A stretch of DNA of 64,000 nt from Amphibalanus amphitrite (lineage: Eukaryota; Arthropoda; Thecostraca; Balanomorpha; Balanidae), in contig NW_024881674.1 in assembly GCF_019059575.1 (NCBI RefSeq), positions 62,001-126,000 on the forward strand, written 5' to 3'. The translations under genes were made by a program, and so were the position numbers. Below are positions 39,799 to 51,624 of this stretch, piece after piece (the first letter of the stretch is position 1; the number at the start of each line of letters is the position of its first letter). The notes under the pieces were generated by a model. That model was not told where the DNA came from. It worked only from the letters and a program-made list of their open reading frames with translations, and did no database searches.

Positions 39799-40571
39799 TA
39801 CCTTTTCACCGCTAGGTGGCGCGCACCCATCGAGCTGAGGTTGACGTAGGTGGCGCTGTTATACCATCGCTGTGAACTGTGGGCCGAGTGGAGTTGCATC
39901 TCAGATCCAGCCCAGCCCACCGTCCCCTAGCGCACTGCGCAAGCCTGTCGGGCACGGCTTTTTTTAGGTGCTCCTATGTTCATCAGGCCGAGCCTCTTTA
40001 GACGGAATCATTCCACTACAAATATTGGCCGCAGCAGGTTGGCTGGGCTGGCCTGCTGCGGGGCACAGCATTGAGGTGACGTTGGGATTTCTTTCTGATG
40101 CAAAACCCTGCCGCCGGTCATATGGTACACGGTAAAGCTACCAGTGCTGCAGATGAAAGCGATTTCTGATGCAACGCCCCATCGCGCGGACAAACATCAC
40201 AATGTCAACGCATTTATCCTACCATTCTCGGCGCACGTAGGTACTCGGTCATTTTGGGACCGAGACTGAGAGCTCCAAATCGGACATTGGTCTGCACCAT
40301 TAACTGATGTATGAGAAAATTGGTGATTACTTGATAATTGTTTAGCGCGATAGACCTCAATCTAAGCGTTTGGCTAGCGGGGCATTGTTAAAGGATAGTT
40401 AAAGGAAGACTGGACGACTTGGTGGGGGCGCATAGCCGAAAATTCAAGACAGTGCAGTGCCCGAATTATTCAGTCATTTATAGGTACAGCTGGCCACGAC
40501 AATTCGATCAACCTTAGATAAGTAAATGCCATAACGTTGAAGGTGAGCTATGGCTAGTTTGGGCATTATTA
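39799..40571. other. No gene seen
   Basis: A partial inverted resemblance (GGTTGGCTGGGCTGG, GCAACGCC) but no feature I can name. Confidence 0.3.
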
Positions 40572-40575
40572 TTAA

Positions 40576-41749
40576 CCCGCGCCCCAGTGGCGGTCTCAGC
40601 CAACTTCGCCCTAGTGGGGGGGGGGGGGGGCATATGTTACCACCCACCTCTAACTCAAAAACTAAGAGGGCTAGAAAGACGCGGTAAAAAGCAGTCGATA
40701 GCTCTCAATGCGTACGTTTGAAAGTATTTCGGTCATTTTTCACCTTAGAGCAATATTGGGGTCACCAGAGGTCATCAAAGGTCAAAATTTGCCAATTGTC
40801 ATATTTTTCAGAAAACATGCCGCTATCTCAGGAACTATGGTAGCTAGAAAACGCATGGAACAGCAAACGATAGCTTTTGAACTCTTCTTTTGAAAAGGTC
40901 ACTATCAATATTGACCTCAGGTCAACGGTTTAGCCTGCAGAGGGCAAAAACTCCAAAAATAGTTGTTTTTACGAAAAGTGTTTTTCGACAATAACTTTCG
41001 AGTACAAAAAGCCACATTTCTATTGCCAGAATCGTGTTCCCCTCGCCGAGACGCGTCGAATGAACTATAATTTGACCTTGAAAGGTCAACTTGAAAATTT
41101 GACCTCAGGTCAAGGTCATGACCTTACCGGAAAAGGTCATGTTGCATATCAGTCGATACGTCTCAACAATACAAACACAATGAGACCATCCCCAGCGTTT
41201 TATCTCTTTCCAATCGCGAGTTATTGGCAAAAAACTGTTTGTAGCCTCAAGTGACCTCGGATGACCTGTCTAGAGGCTATCAGCAAAAATGACACCTTGG
41301 TCATCACGAGTGGACTAAATCATTGTGATTCTGAAATATTTGGACTGTTCCGATGCGTACACACGGATATAGAGGCATTTTCATTTTTCTCCATTGACTT
41401 GTAATGGAAAGGTCACGCCACTGACCTGACCTTAGGTCATGGATATAAAAATCCGAGATATACAAATTGTAGGCGCCCATAACAGCATGCAATCCACCAA
41501 GTTTAAAACCTTTCTGTTAAACACTGCAGGCTGGACATGATTGCAAACTTTTTTTGGCTTGGTCAGTTAACTTGACCTGGTGACCTGACCTGACATGACC
41601 TGGGATCAAAAATTTCACACCTTGTCCAAATTTGATGTACCAAAAGCTACCCCAAGCGGCGCGGCGCTACGCGCCGCGGTTTTTTATTCACACGCAAAAA
41701 ACGCGACAGGGTGGTAACATATGCCCCCCCCCCCCCACTGGGGCGAAGG
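40576..41749. mobile_element. TTAA / AGGTCA-rich element, copy 4
   Basis: TTAA at 40572-40575 and 41750-41753. Ends are CCCGCGCCCCAGTGG and the inverse-type CCACTGGGGCGAAGG. A GCGCGGCGCTACGCGCCGC hairpin lies near the right end. The composite AGGTCAAGGTCATGACCT is at 41107-41124. About 95 percent similar by eye to copy 5. Confidence 0.8.
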
Positions 41750-41756
41750 TTAATAT

Positions 41757-41903
41757 AATGATGCTAGAAAATGACATTATGCTCATGAGTCATGATACAA
41801 TGAAATGTTAGTGAAATAAGTCCAAATTAAGTCCAATAATTTTTGGACTTATTTCACTATCATTTCATCGTGTCATGGGCATAGGGTCATTTTAGAACAT
41901 CAT
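41757..41903. repeat. Fold-back inverted repeat immediately right of copy 4
   Basis: Left arm 41757-41825 and right arm 41843-41903 are imperfect reverse complements. The inner 18 bases are perfect (AGTGAAATAAGTCCAA). The loop is about 17 nt. It is probably a small fold-back MITE; a precursor hairpin RNA is possible. Confidence 0.65.
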
Positions 41904-42617
41904 AAAATTTCATAACTTTTAATCTAATGACGTATAATTTCAGCGGCAAACACACAGAGCCAGCAATGAAACTCATACAGAAAGTTTGCTCGAATGACCT
42001 TTGCTGGTTTCTCCCGGCTCCTTTGTTGTTTATGCATAACGTTGCACTTGTTACAGTTTTTCCGGTTCATTAGTGTAATTATTTATTTATATAACAATAT
42101 ATGTGCATCTGATAAGATAATGGCACATCGGTAACAGCGTCAAAAATGGCAGCAAAATCATAACATCACCTATTATAACTCTTATCTGTCAACATAAAAC
42201 TTCTCGGTAGTGCATTTCTTTCCTTCACAAACCATAACCTTCACCAAAACTCAACATTATCTCAATAGAACATAGATGGACTCGTCAAAAATTTGCACTT
42301 TTTGTCAACAGTTATCTATTCTATTACATTCATTAGACATTGAATACCAATTTCATGCGCACTTCTGCACACGCGCCCGCGATCCGACACCCTGTTTATC
42401 CTACCTACAGTCACCGCTTCGACTCGTTCTGGCTCTCCACCACCCACATCACTTTTATACCTCCAGCCTGAAACATCATCCAGTAATACATCACACATTC
42501 TCACAGTCTCACATCTCACACTCACATCCCCACAGCCTCGGTGAGATGCCAGGTGAGACGATTCTCCCCCTCTCGCTCTCAGGGGGTCCGGTCAGGCGCG
42601 CGGCCTCGCCGACCTAC
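41904..42617. other. Intergenic or intron, no exon placed
   Basis: This is downstream of the CDI exon on the minus strand. An acceptor-like GATGATGTTTCAG near 42465 would add only about 18 codons and lacks the Phe-Tyr motif expected after a CDI domain, so I do not call it. Confidence 0.3.
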
Positions 42618-43318
42618 CCTCTCCCAACGCCACCGGCCCTCCAGAGGCTGCTCGCGGTGGAAATCAAAGTTCCATCGCAGGGTCTCGGCTCGCCGAAGCT
42701 CTTCCTGCTCCTCTCTGAGGGCTCGATCCAGCTCGGCGTGGTCGGGCCGACCGAAAAGACACCGTCGCGCTGACCTGACGGGTCGGTGGTGCGGCCCGTC
42801 GGCCGCCGTCGGTGTCGACTCGTCATGCAGTCGCCGCTGCCGTTTGGCCCGCCGTGCCAGTCGAGAGGCCGACTCTGGGGAGGCAGATCTGACAGCTCGC
42901 TCCGGAGAGCTGTGTCGTCGCTCCGGCTCCGGCTCCGACTCCGGCTCCGGGGAGGATATCGGCTCCGGCTCCGAGCCCGGAGTCAGGACCGACTGCAGAC
43001 CCGGAAGAGATCCCGTGCCAGAATCCAGCTGACATTCTGTGCTCCATGATGGAGAATCGTCCGATCGTCGCCGACGCCGAAGTTCTGGCCGATCCAGTGG
43101 CTCTTGAGGGGGCATCGCGGGGCCTGCGCCGTGACTTGGACCGTGACCTGCGCGGTGACCTGCGTGATGACCTGCGTCGTGGCTTCTAGACTGACTTCCA
43201 AGACGCAGTTCTCGGTCGGTTTCGGTCGTGGACTGGCCGTTCTCGGCGCGCGGCGCGGTACTCTCTCGAGACGACACTCTCCGTGGCATGCTCTTCAGCA
43301 ACTCTGACTCTGCATCGC
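42618..43318 (-). CDS. Cyclin-dependent kinase inhibitor (CDI domain, p21/p27/Dacapo class) exon
   Basis: The encoded protein should bind cyclin-CDK complexes and block CDK2-type kinase activity in the nucleus. The exon has acceptor TTCACAG|GCGATGC and donor GAGAGG|GTAGGT. From ATG 43289 it encodes 224 residues ending in phase 0. Residues 175-180 RRCLFG are the cyclin-binding RXL motif. Then come GRPDHAELDRAL, a helical linker, WNFDF at 206-210 (CDK-binding strand) and PLEGRWRWER at the end. This order and spacing match the CDI domain of p27. A basic cluster LARRAKRQRR (about 147-156) is a likely nuclear signal. The preceding 150 residues are Ser/Glu/Pro/Arg-rich and low in complexity. It is odd that the CDI lies near the C-terminal end of the exon rather than near the N-terminus. 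The next exon was not found. Confidence 0.72.
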
Positions 43319-43974
43319 CTGTGAACAGGACAAAAAGTAACGGTCATTGATCGGGAGCGGAAGGAGCCGTCTGATGACATCACATTGGTTATCGCTACCG
43401 ATATGATATAGTAGCATAGCGCTTGAATCATTCCGGCTTCCGGCTGGCGGAATACCGCGATAGTTCTGGCATGCTGGTTGCTGACGCACGTGTTTGTTCT
43501 CGATAAGCAAAACATCAGAGTGATGCAATGAAAGTAATACTTGCACAACATTTTGTTACTTTTATCTGTATATGGATGTCGAAGAAGTGTTGCAAACCCA
43601 ATACCAATACCAATACCAATTTATTCAGGCAAATCCACTCATAGTGGCTATTCCTTGCCATCAGTCAAATTGTGAAATGCAATGATATAAAAAGACATTC
43701 ACAGTTTCCATATGCACATAAACTAAAAAGGGCATCATAAAAACTAAGCTAAGACAATAATGACGACAACAGCAGCTAGCAGTAAAACACGCATTCCTAT
43801 GTAACAAACTCATGTTTGTTTTATTGGTTTGGTCCTTTCGGTCATATCAGACGATTTCCTAGACTAATAATTTGAGGAATTATGTAAATAAATTTGTCTT
43901 GGCGGTGACCCAGCCCCTCTGGCGGCCACCACACTGCACGTGAGCGACGGGCATGACCCTGAGGAGGCACTCAC

Positions 43975-44087
43975 GTCGGATGAAGGTGACCGTCGAACCG
44001 GGAACAAGGGGCCTGTGGCACGGATTTGTGGACGTCTTGAGGATCGAACAGAGCGATGGGAGGTTCAAGAAGAACATGCTCTGGGAC
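43975..44087 (-). CDS. Candidate small exon upstream of the CDI exon
   Basis: Acceptor ACTTTACAG|GTCCCAG and donor ATCCGAC|GTGAGTG bound 113 bases. One frame (SQSMFFLNLPSLCSI onward) ends with one base, which is exactly the phase needed to join the CDI frame in the next exon. A second frame (VPEHVLLEPPIALFDPQ onward) is also open and looks equally protein-like, but leads to a stop before the CDI domain. It may therefore belong to this gene, to another gene, or be chance. Confidence 0.35.
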
Positions 44088-44139
44088 CTGTAAAGTCTAA
44101 TGTCTATGCACATAACAGTACAGTTCGCCACCTCTCCTG

Positions 44140-44650
44140 CTTATGTTGTGAAAGTGTAATCTACGAGTACAGGTCATCGAAATACAAGTCAGTCAGATCA
44201 AGTTACCTCACCTTACGAAAAAAGCCCTACATGCTCACCCCTAGCTACACCGACTAAATGATTCCATGGAACCTTTCAACGATTAATTGCATTTTACCGC
44301 AACATGATATATGAAAGTCACATTACGTCATGTAAAGATCACGAAAAATATTCGGTAATATTTTTATGGAGCCTTGGTATAGAGCAATCCGAACACCTCA
44401 CAAGTTGTCAATCTAGCAACGCGGGTCGACTGACAAACAAGTGGACCCTTTCCCGGTCGTCACATCGTGACCTATAGGTACGTAAGAGCAAAATTTCAAC
44501 TTGCCCTTTGGTCAAATTATAGTCCATCTTGACGATAAAATCACTATGGTGAAAAATGGCATCCAAGCATAGTTTATTGTTAAAGTGCATTTTAAGTTGC
44601 CATTTAGTATGCAGAATGTTAAACAAAATAGTTTGAGATAAGGAATATCA
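44140..44650. mobile_element. Degenerate TTAA / AGGTCA-rich relic
   Basis: Shares AGCTACACCGACT and CCTTTCAACGATT phrases in the same order as copy 2, with decayed ends. Confidence 0.4.
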
Positions 44651-45052
44651 ACCAAATGTCAATAACATGACCTGACAGAGTAGCACTTTATCGCACCCTC
44701 TGACGTGCTGCAAAAAAGTAATAAAATTACGGTCGGTAGGCTGCAATCTTACGCATTCATTGAACTTGGTATGAAGAAGTATGTGTGGTGAACAAATAAG
44801 CCGTGTAGAATGCTTTCGCAATGCATAGCAGTACCTACCTATACGTGAATCAGGGTCACATGCATGGAACATGTCTCGAGGGAGGGTGTCAATGTAATGC
44901 AAATACGACCCGGTGGGACTGGGCCAGCTGAATGTCTTGACATCTAACTGAGGGAGATCCGGTTTACACTGGTTAAATGCATTCTGCAGAACTGTAACTG
45001 TGCAGCATGCATCACACAAGAGCTGCATGGTGTCCTTAGAATCTGATTGCAT
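44648..45052 (-). CDS. Unrecognised 134-residue ORF, candidate exon
   Basis: ATG at 45052 is directly preceded by an in-frame TGA. The frame reads MQSDSKDTMQLLCDACCTVT and later KTFSWPSPTGSYLHYIDTLP. A near-consensus donor ATAG|GTAGGTA lies at about codon 71. I recognise no domain. An ORF this long is expected by chance a few times in this window, so codon-like composition is the only support. Confidence 0.2.
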   Translation of the reverse strand: MQSDSKDTMQLLCDACCTVTVLQNAFNQCKPDLPQLDVKTFSWPSPTGSYLHYIDTLPRDMFHACDPDSRIGRYCYALRKHSTRLICSPHILLHTKFNECVRLQPTDRNFITFLQHVRGCDKVLLCQVMLLTFG

Positions 45053-45684
45053 TCACCAATTGGGGAATATGAATGAAAGACCTACACAGAGGTTTACGAT
45101 CCTACACAATTTCACCTCAGGTGTTACTACTTGTTACCGAAGATATGTGGAATCCAATAGGTGCTGAAATCGAAAGAGACACTCTCAATTGAAAAACTTA
45201 CAAACGAGGCTACTGAAACGTGATTGACATCTGTGGATGGCTATGACACTAGGATTTACAAATGCGCTTTGTATTTCTGTTTCCTTATGTTTCTAATGCA
45301 GCCAAACTCGTTTCAACTTTGGCTGCTGATGTTTCAAATGAGGATAATTGAGTGTAAAACGTAGCTGACAAACACCTTTTGATTGATGTGAATCTTATCT
45401 TTACAAGAAAACACAATATGCAGACAAAATAAATACAAAGTGGCGCAAAATAATACAAAAACCAAGGATTGACTTTTAAATCTATTGTTGTATTCACATT
45501 CTCCTCTTTGGGGATTAGGGATAGTTTGATGTGAAATGCAATAAATGTCTGGGGTGAAATAGGTCCCTATAGCGATTCTTTATGTGCTTTTAAGTGACAG
45601 GGTAAGATCGCGTTCAGATTGCAACAGATTGGTGACAGGTAAATAGTCATCTGAAATGTCACAGCACAAACAGTTGACAATTAA
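45053..45684. other. No gene seen
   Basis: AT-rich unique sequence. Confidence 0.35.
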
Positions 45685-45688
45685 TTAA

Positions 45689-46850
45689 CCCGCGCCCCAG
45701 TGGCGGTCTCAGCCAACTTCGCCCTAGTGGGGGGGGGGGGGGCATATGTTACCACCCACCTCTAACTCAAAAACTAAGAGGGCTAGAATGACGCGGTAAA
45801 AAGCAGTCGATAGCTCTCAATGCGTACGTTTGAAAGTATTTCAGTCATTTTTCACCTTAGAGCAATATTGGGGTCACCAGAGGTCATCAAAGGTCAGAAT
45901 TTGCCAATTGTCATATTTTTCAGAAATCATGCCGCTATCTCAGGAACTATGGTAGCTAGAAAAATGCATTGAAAAGCAATCGATAGCTTTTGAACTCTTC
46001 TTTTAATAAGGTCATCATCAAAATTGACCTCAGGTCAACGGTTTAGCCTCCAGAGGGCAAAAATAGCTGTTTTTATGAAAAGTGTTTTTCGACAATAACT
46101 TTCGACTCCAAAAAGCCACGACATTTCGATTGCCAGAATCGTGTTCCCCTCGCCAAGACGCGTCGAATGAACTATAATTTGACCTTGAAAGGTCAACTTG
46201 AAAATTTGACCTCAGGTCAAGGTCATGACCTGACCGGAAAAGGTCATGTTGCATCAGTCAATGCGTCTCAACAAGACAAGCACAATGAGACCATCCCCAG
46301 CGTTCTATCTCTTTCCAATCGCGAGTTATTGGCAAAAAACTGTTTGTAGCCTCTAATGACCTCGGATGACCTTTCTAGAGGCTATCAGCAAAAATGACAC
46401 CTTGGTCATCACGAGTGGTCTAAATCATTGTGATTCTGAAATATTTGGACTGTTCCTATGCGTACACACGGATCTAGAGGCATTTTCATTTTTCTCCATT
46501 GACTTGTAATGGAAAGGTCACGCCACTGACCTGACCTTAGGTCACGGATATAACAAATCCGAGATATACAAGTTGTAGGCGCCCATAACAGCATGCAATC
46601 CACCAAGTTTAAAACCTTTCTGACAAACACTGCAGGCTGGACAGGATTGCAAACTTTTTTAGGCTTGGTCAGTTAACTTGACCTGGTGACCTGACCTGAC
46701 ATGACCTGGGGTCAAAAATTTCACACATTGTCCAAAATTGATGTACCAAAAAGCTACCCCAAGCGGCGCGGCGCTACGCGCCGCGGTTTTTATTCACACG
46801 CAAAAAACGCGACAGGGTGGTAACATATGCCCCCCCCACTGGGGCGATGG
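45689..46850. mobile_element. TTAA / AGGTCA-rich element, copy 5
   Basis: TTAA at 45685-45688 and 46851-46854. Close relative of copy 4 over the full length, with small indels. Composite AGGTCAAGGTCATGACCT at 46214-46231. GCGCGGCGCTACGCGCCGC hairpin near the right end. Confidence 0.8.
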
Positions 46851-47148
46851 TTAAGTTAAGGTGGTAATTATTCGGTTGTCAGTTAATGACTATAATAAAC
46901 CCAATTTTACCCAAATCAACAGGCATATGTAATGACAGTCATAGCTGCACACTGTCATAACTGTGACAAAGCTTTTTGCTTTCTTCCTCTTGACGAACCA
47001 CAGAGAATCGACAACCCCAGAACCTCCGAATAAAATTCCACGCGCACTAGCCAGCTTACCATATTACAGTTCCCACAGTTTACGAAACTCACGGATCACC
47101 AAGCCACCACCAACATTCACACCAGTTGTCACCCCTGTCACCACTCAC

Positions 47149-47600
47149 CAGCACAGCCAACGCCCCTGCGCAGTGCGCGACTTCCCTCCAGCTCTGACCG
47201 CAGCCCTCCCGACTGAGGCGGGTCGCGACATGCACACTGGCCCTGAGGCTACGTCACACAGTGGGCCTATCGCACGGCCAGCACGCCCGGCACGCCACGG
47301 AGCACGTCACGAGCACGGCGGACGATGCCGTGATTGGCGGAGGCCGGCGCCGACTGAGACTGAGACTGCCGAACAGTGACCGCGGTGGTTCGTGTGACCG
47401 GCAAGGGTGCGACTGCGGACTGCGGGTCCGCCTCCAGGCCCGAGAGGCCAGTGTCCGTTTGCAGGCGCGGCGAGCACGGCCGACGGCCTCAGCGTACGAC
47501 GCCATAGTACTACGAGTCAGGGGCTCTCAAATGGCCGCGGGTCGCGCTGCCGCTTGGCTCGCTGCCAAGGAGCCCATGGCGATGGGTGGCAACTGCAGCT
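47149..47600 (-). promoter_or_regulatory. CpG island with a minus-strand splice donor
   Basis: A GC-rich block ends in TGTGCTG|GTGAGTGG on the minus strand, with a CCAAT motif (CGCCAATCACGG) upstream. It could be the promoter and non-coding first exon of the CDI gene 4 kb downstream. The reading frame from its ATG near 47217 does not match the phase of the CDI exon, so it would have to be untranslated or belong to another gene. Confidence 0.3.
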
Positions 47601-48019
47601 GCGACGCAGTTGGTTTTTAAACTTCCATCATTGGTTCATGGGCAGACATGGTTATTCAATGAGTTTGAGTGAAGTTTTTCCTATGCATGCGAGCTACTTG
47701 CTTGTTATTCCTTCCAACATAGGCTTGTGTGTTTGCAAAATGCAATGAGATAAGATGAAAAGCACTTCTCGGCAGCCGCACGCCGACCTGGAGCGGGTTC
47801 AGTGACCCTGAAGTCAGTGACTTTGCAACGTGACTCGGCTGCTTCCCGCTATCCAGGCTCCATGCAACTGCGTGCTTGCCCGCGGGCATTCTGTTGCAGA
47901 TCAGACGCCTCACTGTATAGCATGGATAGGAAGCAATTTAGACGCGTCGCTTCTTTATTACATGCGGTAGCGACCCAGAGTTATTATGAAACGCAACAGG
48001 TGTTGTAAACGGAGCCCAT

Positions 48020-48480
48020 AATGACGTGCGTTTTCCGTGTTCCGAGGTTGAGGTGGTAGTGAATCTCTCGCTGGCCGTCTGGTTTGAGTGGCTCTGGCAC
48101 ATCGCTCGCGTACTACACGAGTCCACTGCGGTCGGGCGTCTGTCTCTGCGGCCTGTGACGTCACGAGCTGATAGCCCCCTCCGCGGGCAGGGGGAGGGGG
48201 CGGTGCAACACGCGCCACGCGCCACGCTGGCCACGAGCCAAGGCCGGACGACGCCGGGGGACGAGGGGGGGGGGGGGGCGGGGAGGAGACGGCACAGCCA
48301 AGCGGCCGCCGTCGTGTCAACAGCGTGTCTGCGGCAATCATCACTGGGCAGTGGTGGAGAGGGGGCATGACAGGACGACAAACACAGCTCAGCCACTCCT
48401 CTCTCGGCTGTCCTCGCGAGTGAGCAGACTGCCTGGCTGATAAATGTTGACAAACTCGACGGCGAGCGCACGAGAAGCTT
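48020..48480. promoter_or_regulatory. GC-rich island
   Basis: CpG-rich, with a G-run at 48266-48279. Long proline/arginine-rich frames on the minus strand are compositional. A promoter is possible; nothing fixes the direction. Confidence 0.2.
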
Positions 48481-48659
48481 ACCAAGCAGTAGTCATATCG
48501 CAGCTCTATAGTTATTAGGACGTAGTCGGCGTTAGAGAAGATAGACAAGAAGTTCTCTTTGGTTTGCCTTCTGCAAAAAAAGCTAACAAGATAAGTATGT
48601 GAAGAAGCCACCAACCCCTTACCTACATGCCTCGCATATCTTCTCCGGTCTCCACACAT

Positions 48660-49395
48660 GTAATTTTTGCCCAGGTCAAACCTGAGGTCATTTGAGTCAT
48701 AAAAGGTAACCTTTCACGTTAATCGGCATTTTTTTCACAAGCTGCGCTTAACTCGTGAACAAAAAAAGCTCGAGAATCGTGAAAAAGCACATCTGTTAGC
48801 TCTTTCAAAGCCCTTTCACTGGCATGCCCTCAGACTTTATCTCAGGTCAACGGGCCAAACCCGCTTAACTTCACGGATACTGCGCAACAGCTTTTTTGTA
48901 AAATTTGGGCGACAATAATTGTATGACATTTATCGTACCATTATCGCATTTCTGTCATCGACAGGCGCCAGGTAAGCAAAAATTTGACTTGGAAAGACCT
49001 TGAAAAGTTGTCTCAAAGTGACTAAAAAAGCATCATGCTGTATATCAATCAACTGTAACTATATCCTATAAATACTTTCCAGTAATTTTCATCGCTCTAT
49101 GCTATGTATCCATCAAGCTATTGTCGAAAAACTGCTGGTGACCTTTTATGACCTAACATGACCTTTTGAGTGACCGTTAGCCATCAGATACACCCTGTCC
49201 ATTACATATGGGAAAATGTTATGCTTTTCTGAAAATATCTTGCAGCTATGACGTGCTTTTTTCAATCAGGAGGCATTTGTAGGTACTTTTGACTTATTGC
49301 TGTGCAAGGGTAAGATCATGAATCGGCCAGGTTACAGCTACATTAAAAATCAGAGATATGCAAATTGTTGGTACTGCCACCCTCATACAATAAAC
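48660..49395. mobile_element. Degenerate TTAA / AGGTCA-rich relic, left half (interrupted by the PLE)
   Basis: AGGTCA/TGACCT phrases and the family's conserved internal order continue after the Penelope insertion at 53456-53735. There the GCGCGCCGC remnant and the ACACGCAAAAAAC phrase of copies 4 and 5 appear. The terminal TTAA motifs have decayed. Confidence 0.55.
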
Positions 49396-49454
49396 AGAGT
49401 TTTTTTATTGTGGTATGACAGTTTGACGTTTGTGAAAAGCGATAATGTGAACAC

Positions 49455-49508
49455 ATATATATTGCACAAACCGGTTTCGATATCACTTCATCAGTGTGCA
49501 AATATATA
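49455..49508 (-). ncRNA. Hammerhead-ribozyme-like motif, inverted copy in the left arm of A
   Basis: Mirror copy of 53366-53419, core intact (CTGATGA, GAAACCGGT, GCACA/TGTGC). Confidence 0.58.
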
Positions 49509-50454
49509 AATAAAACACACAAAATACAAAACGGAGACGAAATAGGTACAGCACGTACAGCAGAGCAAATTAATTTCAAATACATTCATATGACCTCATG
49601 TGATTGAGATCCCTAGACGCTTCCGCACCAAAAGAACGGCTAAACTTTTTCCCAATCGTATGTCACCAGCTTTGGAATTTACACACAAACAAGATTCAAT
49701 GAGGGACGATTCAATCGTTTTTCTATCGGACCTACTTAACCTATCTCGTATGATCTCAGTGCGATCCCAATCAGGTAAACTACCACACTTTTCGGCATGT
49801 TTCACCATTGCATTGTTAATATTGTGGTTCCTAAAATCTCTCTTGTGCTCCATTAACCTGTTCTTAAGCCCTCTCGACGTTTCACCGAAATAAGGCTGTG
49901 TACACCCCTTGCACGGTATTTTATACACTAAACTTGTTTCACTACGGTCACACTTTTTCTTTTTTGCTACAACCTGACCAATCTTCTCCCCAGCCTTTTC
50001 TACAATCTGAATATCGGAGCACTTCAACATCTTTGATAATGCATCACAATTCTGTGACCTGGGTACAACAACTATAGCGTTCTTTGTCTTTCCGTTTGTT
50101 TCGTTTCCCGTCCTATTCTTGATCCTTTTTGCCTTATTATAGCATTCAATTATAAATGCCCTGGGGTACCTCAAACCTCTAAAAACGTCAGTGATATGAT
50201 CACATTCTTCCTTCAGATTTTCGGGACTACATATTCTCATCGCTCTGAGGAAGAATCCAATCACTACCCCCGATTTCGTTCTCCTGCTATGAGCTGAAAA
50301 GAAATGAATATAGTCCTCTTTGTTTGTGATTTTCCTATACACTTTGTATCTGATGCCGCTGGGCGTCCTCTCAATATGAACATCTAAGAAAGGTAAAGTA
50401 TTGTTAGTTTAACAAAAAGACGGATATTGAGGCACAGAGCAGCATATTTTAATA

Positions 50455-50499
50455 AATCCAACCGGTTTCAAAGACCTCTCGTCTTCGTCATCAGGGATT
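50455..50499 (-). ncRNA. Hammerhead-ribozyme-like motif in element B
   Basis: On the minus strand AATCC, CTGATGA, a stem II of CGAAGAC and GTCTTTG around a GAGAG loop, then AAACCGGTT and GGATT. Stem I (AATCC/GGATT) has a different sequence from that of element A but still pairs, which is compensatory support. The GAAA box overlaps the end of stem II, so the exact register is uncertain. Confidence 0.6.
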
Positions 50500-50627
50500 G
50501 AAATATACAGAAAGGAGAAAGGTTACATATTTAAGCGCTGAAGAGAATAGCTATAATCATGCTTTTTCTGTTAGAAAATGCGTGGAGAGCGTGCTTAAAA
50601 ATAAAGGTCACTAAAGGTCGTCATTCA

Positions 50628-51624
50628 CTATTTCTTGTTGACGTCTTTCTTGAGGAGGTCAATCCATCCCTGGTAAATTGTATATTTCCCAACGTTTCTG
50701 TTCATCTTTTCTTCGGTTGAAGCTTGGATATATATCGCTTCTTTTATTTCTCTTTGCTTCCTTTTAGCCTCAAATCCAATCACTGATGTGTTCTCCCATT
50801 TTATTGTATGTCCTGTGTCGTTGCTGTGTTCTGCCGTTGCTTCCGATGTTTGTGGGTCTATGTTGCCCGAATTGAGTTTTTTAACACTTTTTTTGGTGTT
50901 CTTGTTGTCTAACTTTCACATTTCTTTTGCTTTCTCCAATATATACTTTAGGACATCCGTCACATTGCATTTTGTAAATGGGTCCTGGTTTTTCTACAGC
51001 GTTGATGGTGTCTTTGGGTCTCACGAGCAGTTGTTTAAAGTCTTGTGCGGTTTGAAGTAAGTTTTGACGTTAAATTTGGAACACACTCGACGTATTTGTT
51101 GAGAGACTCCGTCCACATAAGGAATAACCATGACCGGGGATCGTTGCTGTGGTGCCGTGGCGTCTGGTGAAAGTGCAGCATCATCCTGATATTTGTTGTT
51201 GCGATGGTGCTGGTGCCCTTGTTGTCGATGGGGTTGTCTGGTGTTGTACTGGCTGGTGTTCTGCCTCTCGATGCTGTCTCTCGACTTTGCTGATTTCTGA
51301 CTCCACGTATTTAGCTGGGTATTTGTTGTTTCGCAGGTTATTTCTGATATGGTCAAGTTCCCTTTTCCGTGTTTCTACACTGCCGCAGATGTTGAAGGCT
51401 CTCTGGGCCAGGGTGTGTATGACAGTCCGTTTGTGTTCCTGTGGGTGATGACTCAGGTAGTTAAGATACTGCCCGCTTGATGTCGGTTTGTAGTAGACAT
51501 CTGTCTTAATCTTGCCGTCAGGGGAACGCTGGAGAGTCATGTCCAGGAACGGCAGCCTTCCGCTTTCTTCCTTTTCCACCGTAAACTTGATAGATTTATT
51601 AAAATATGCTGCTCTGTGCCTCAA
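50628..51624 (-). pseudogene. Penelope-like RT C-terminus plus GIY-YIG domain, frameshifted
   Basis: The first frame carries the post-YVDD region (FTVEKEESGRLPFLDMTL and VYYKPTSSGQYLNYLSHHP). A second frame carries VMVIPYVDGVSQQIRRVC, leading to a GIY-YIG core IYKMQCDGCPKVYIGESKRN near 50930-51000. A third frame continues KKLNSGNIDP to VNKK-stop at 50628. At least two frameshifts inactivate it. It is a different Penelope lineage from A, judging by sequence. Confidence 0.82.

Noticed and set aside
42440..42465. Second CDI-gene exon after the TTTCAG near 42465
   Set aside because: It would add about 18 residues with none of the Phe-Tyr motif expected after the CDI core. Left uncalled.
47958..48659. 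233-codon minus-strand ORF
   Set aside because: Low-complexity frame in a GC-rich island overlapped by other long frames. Composition explains it.
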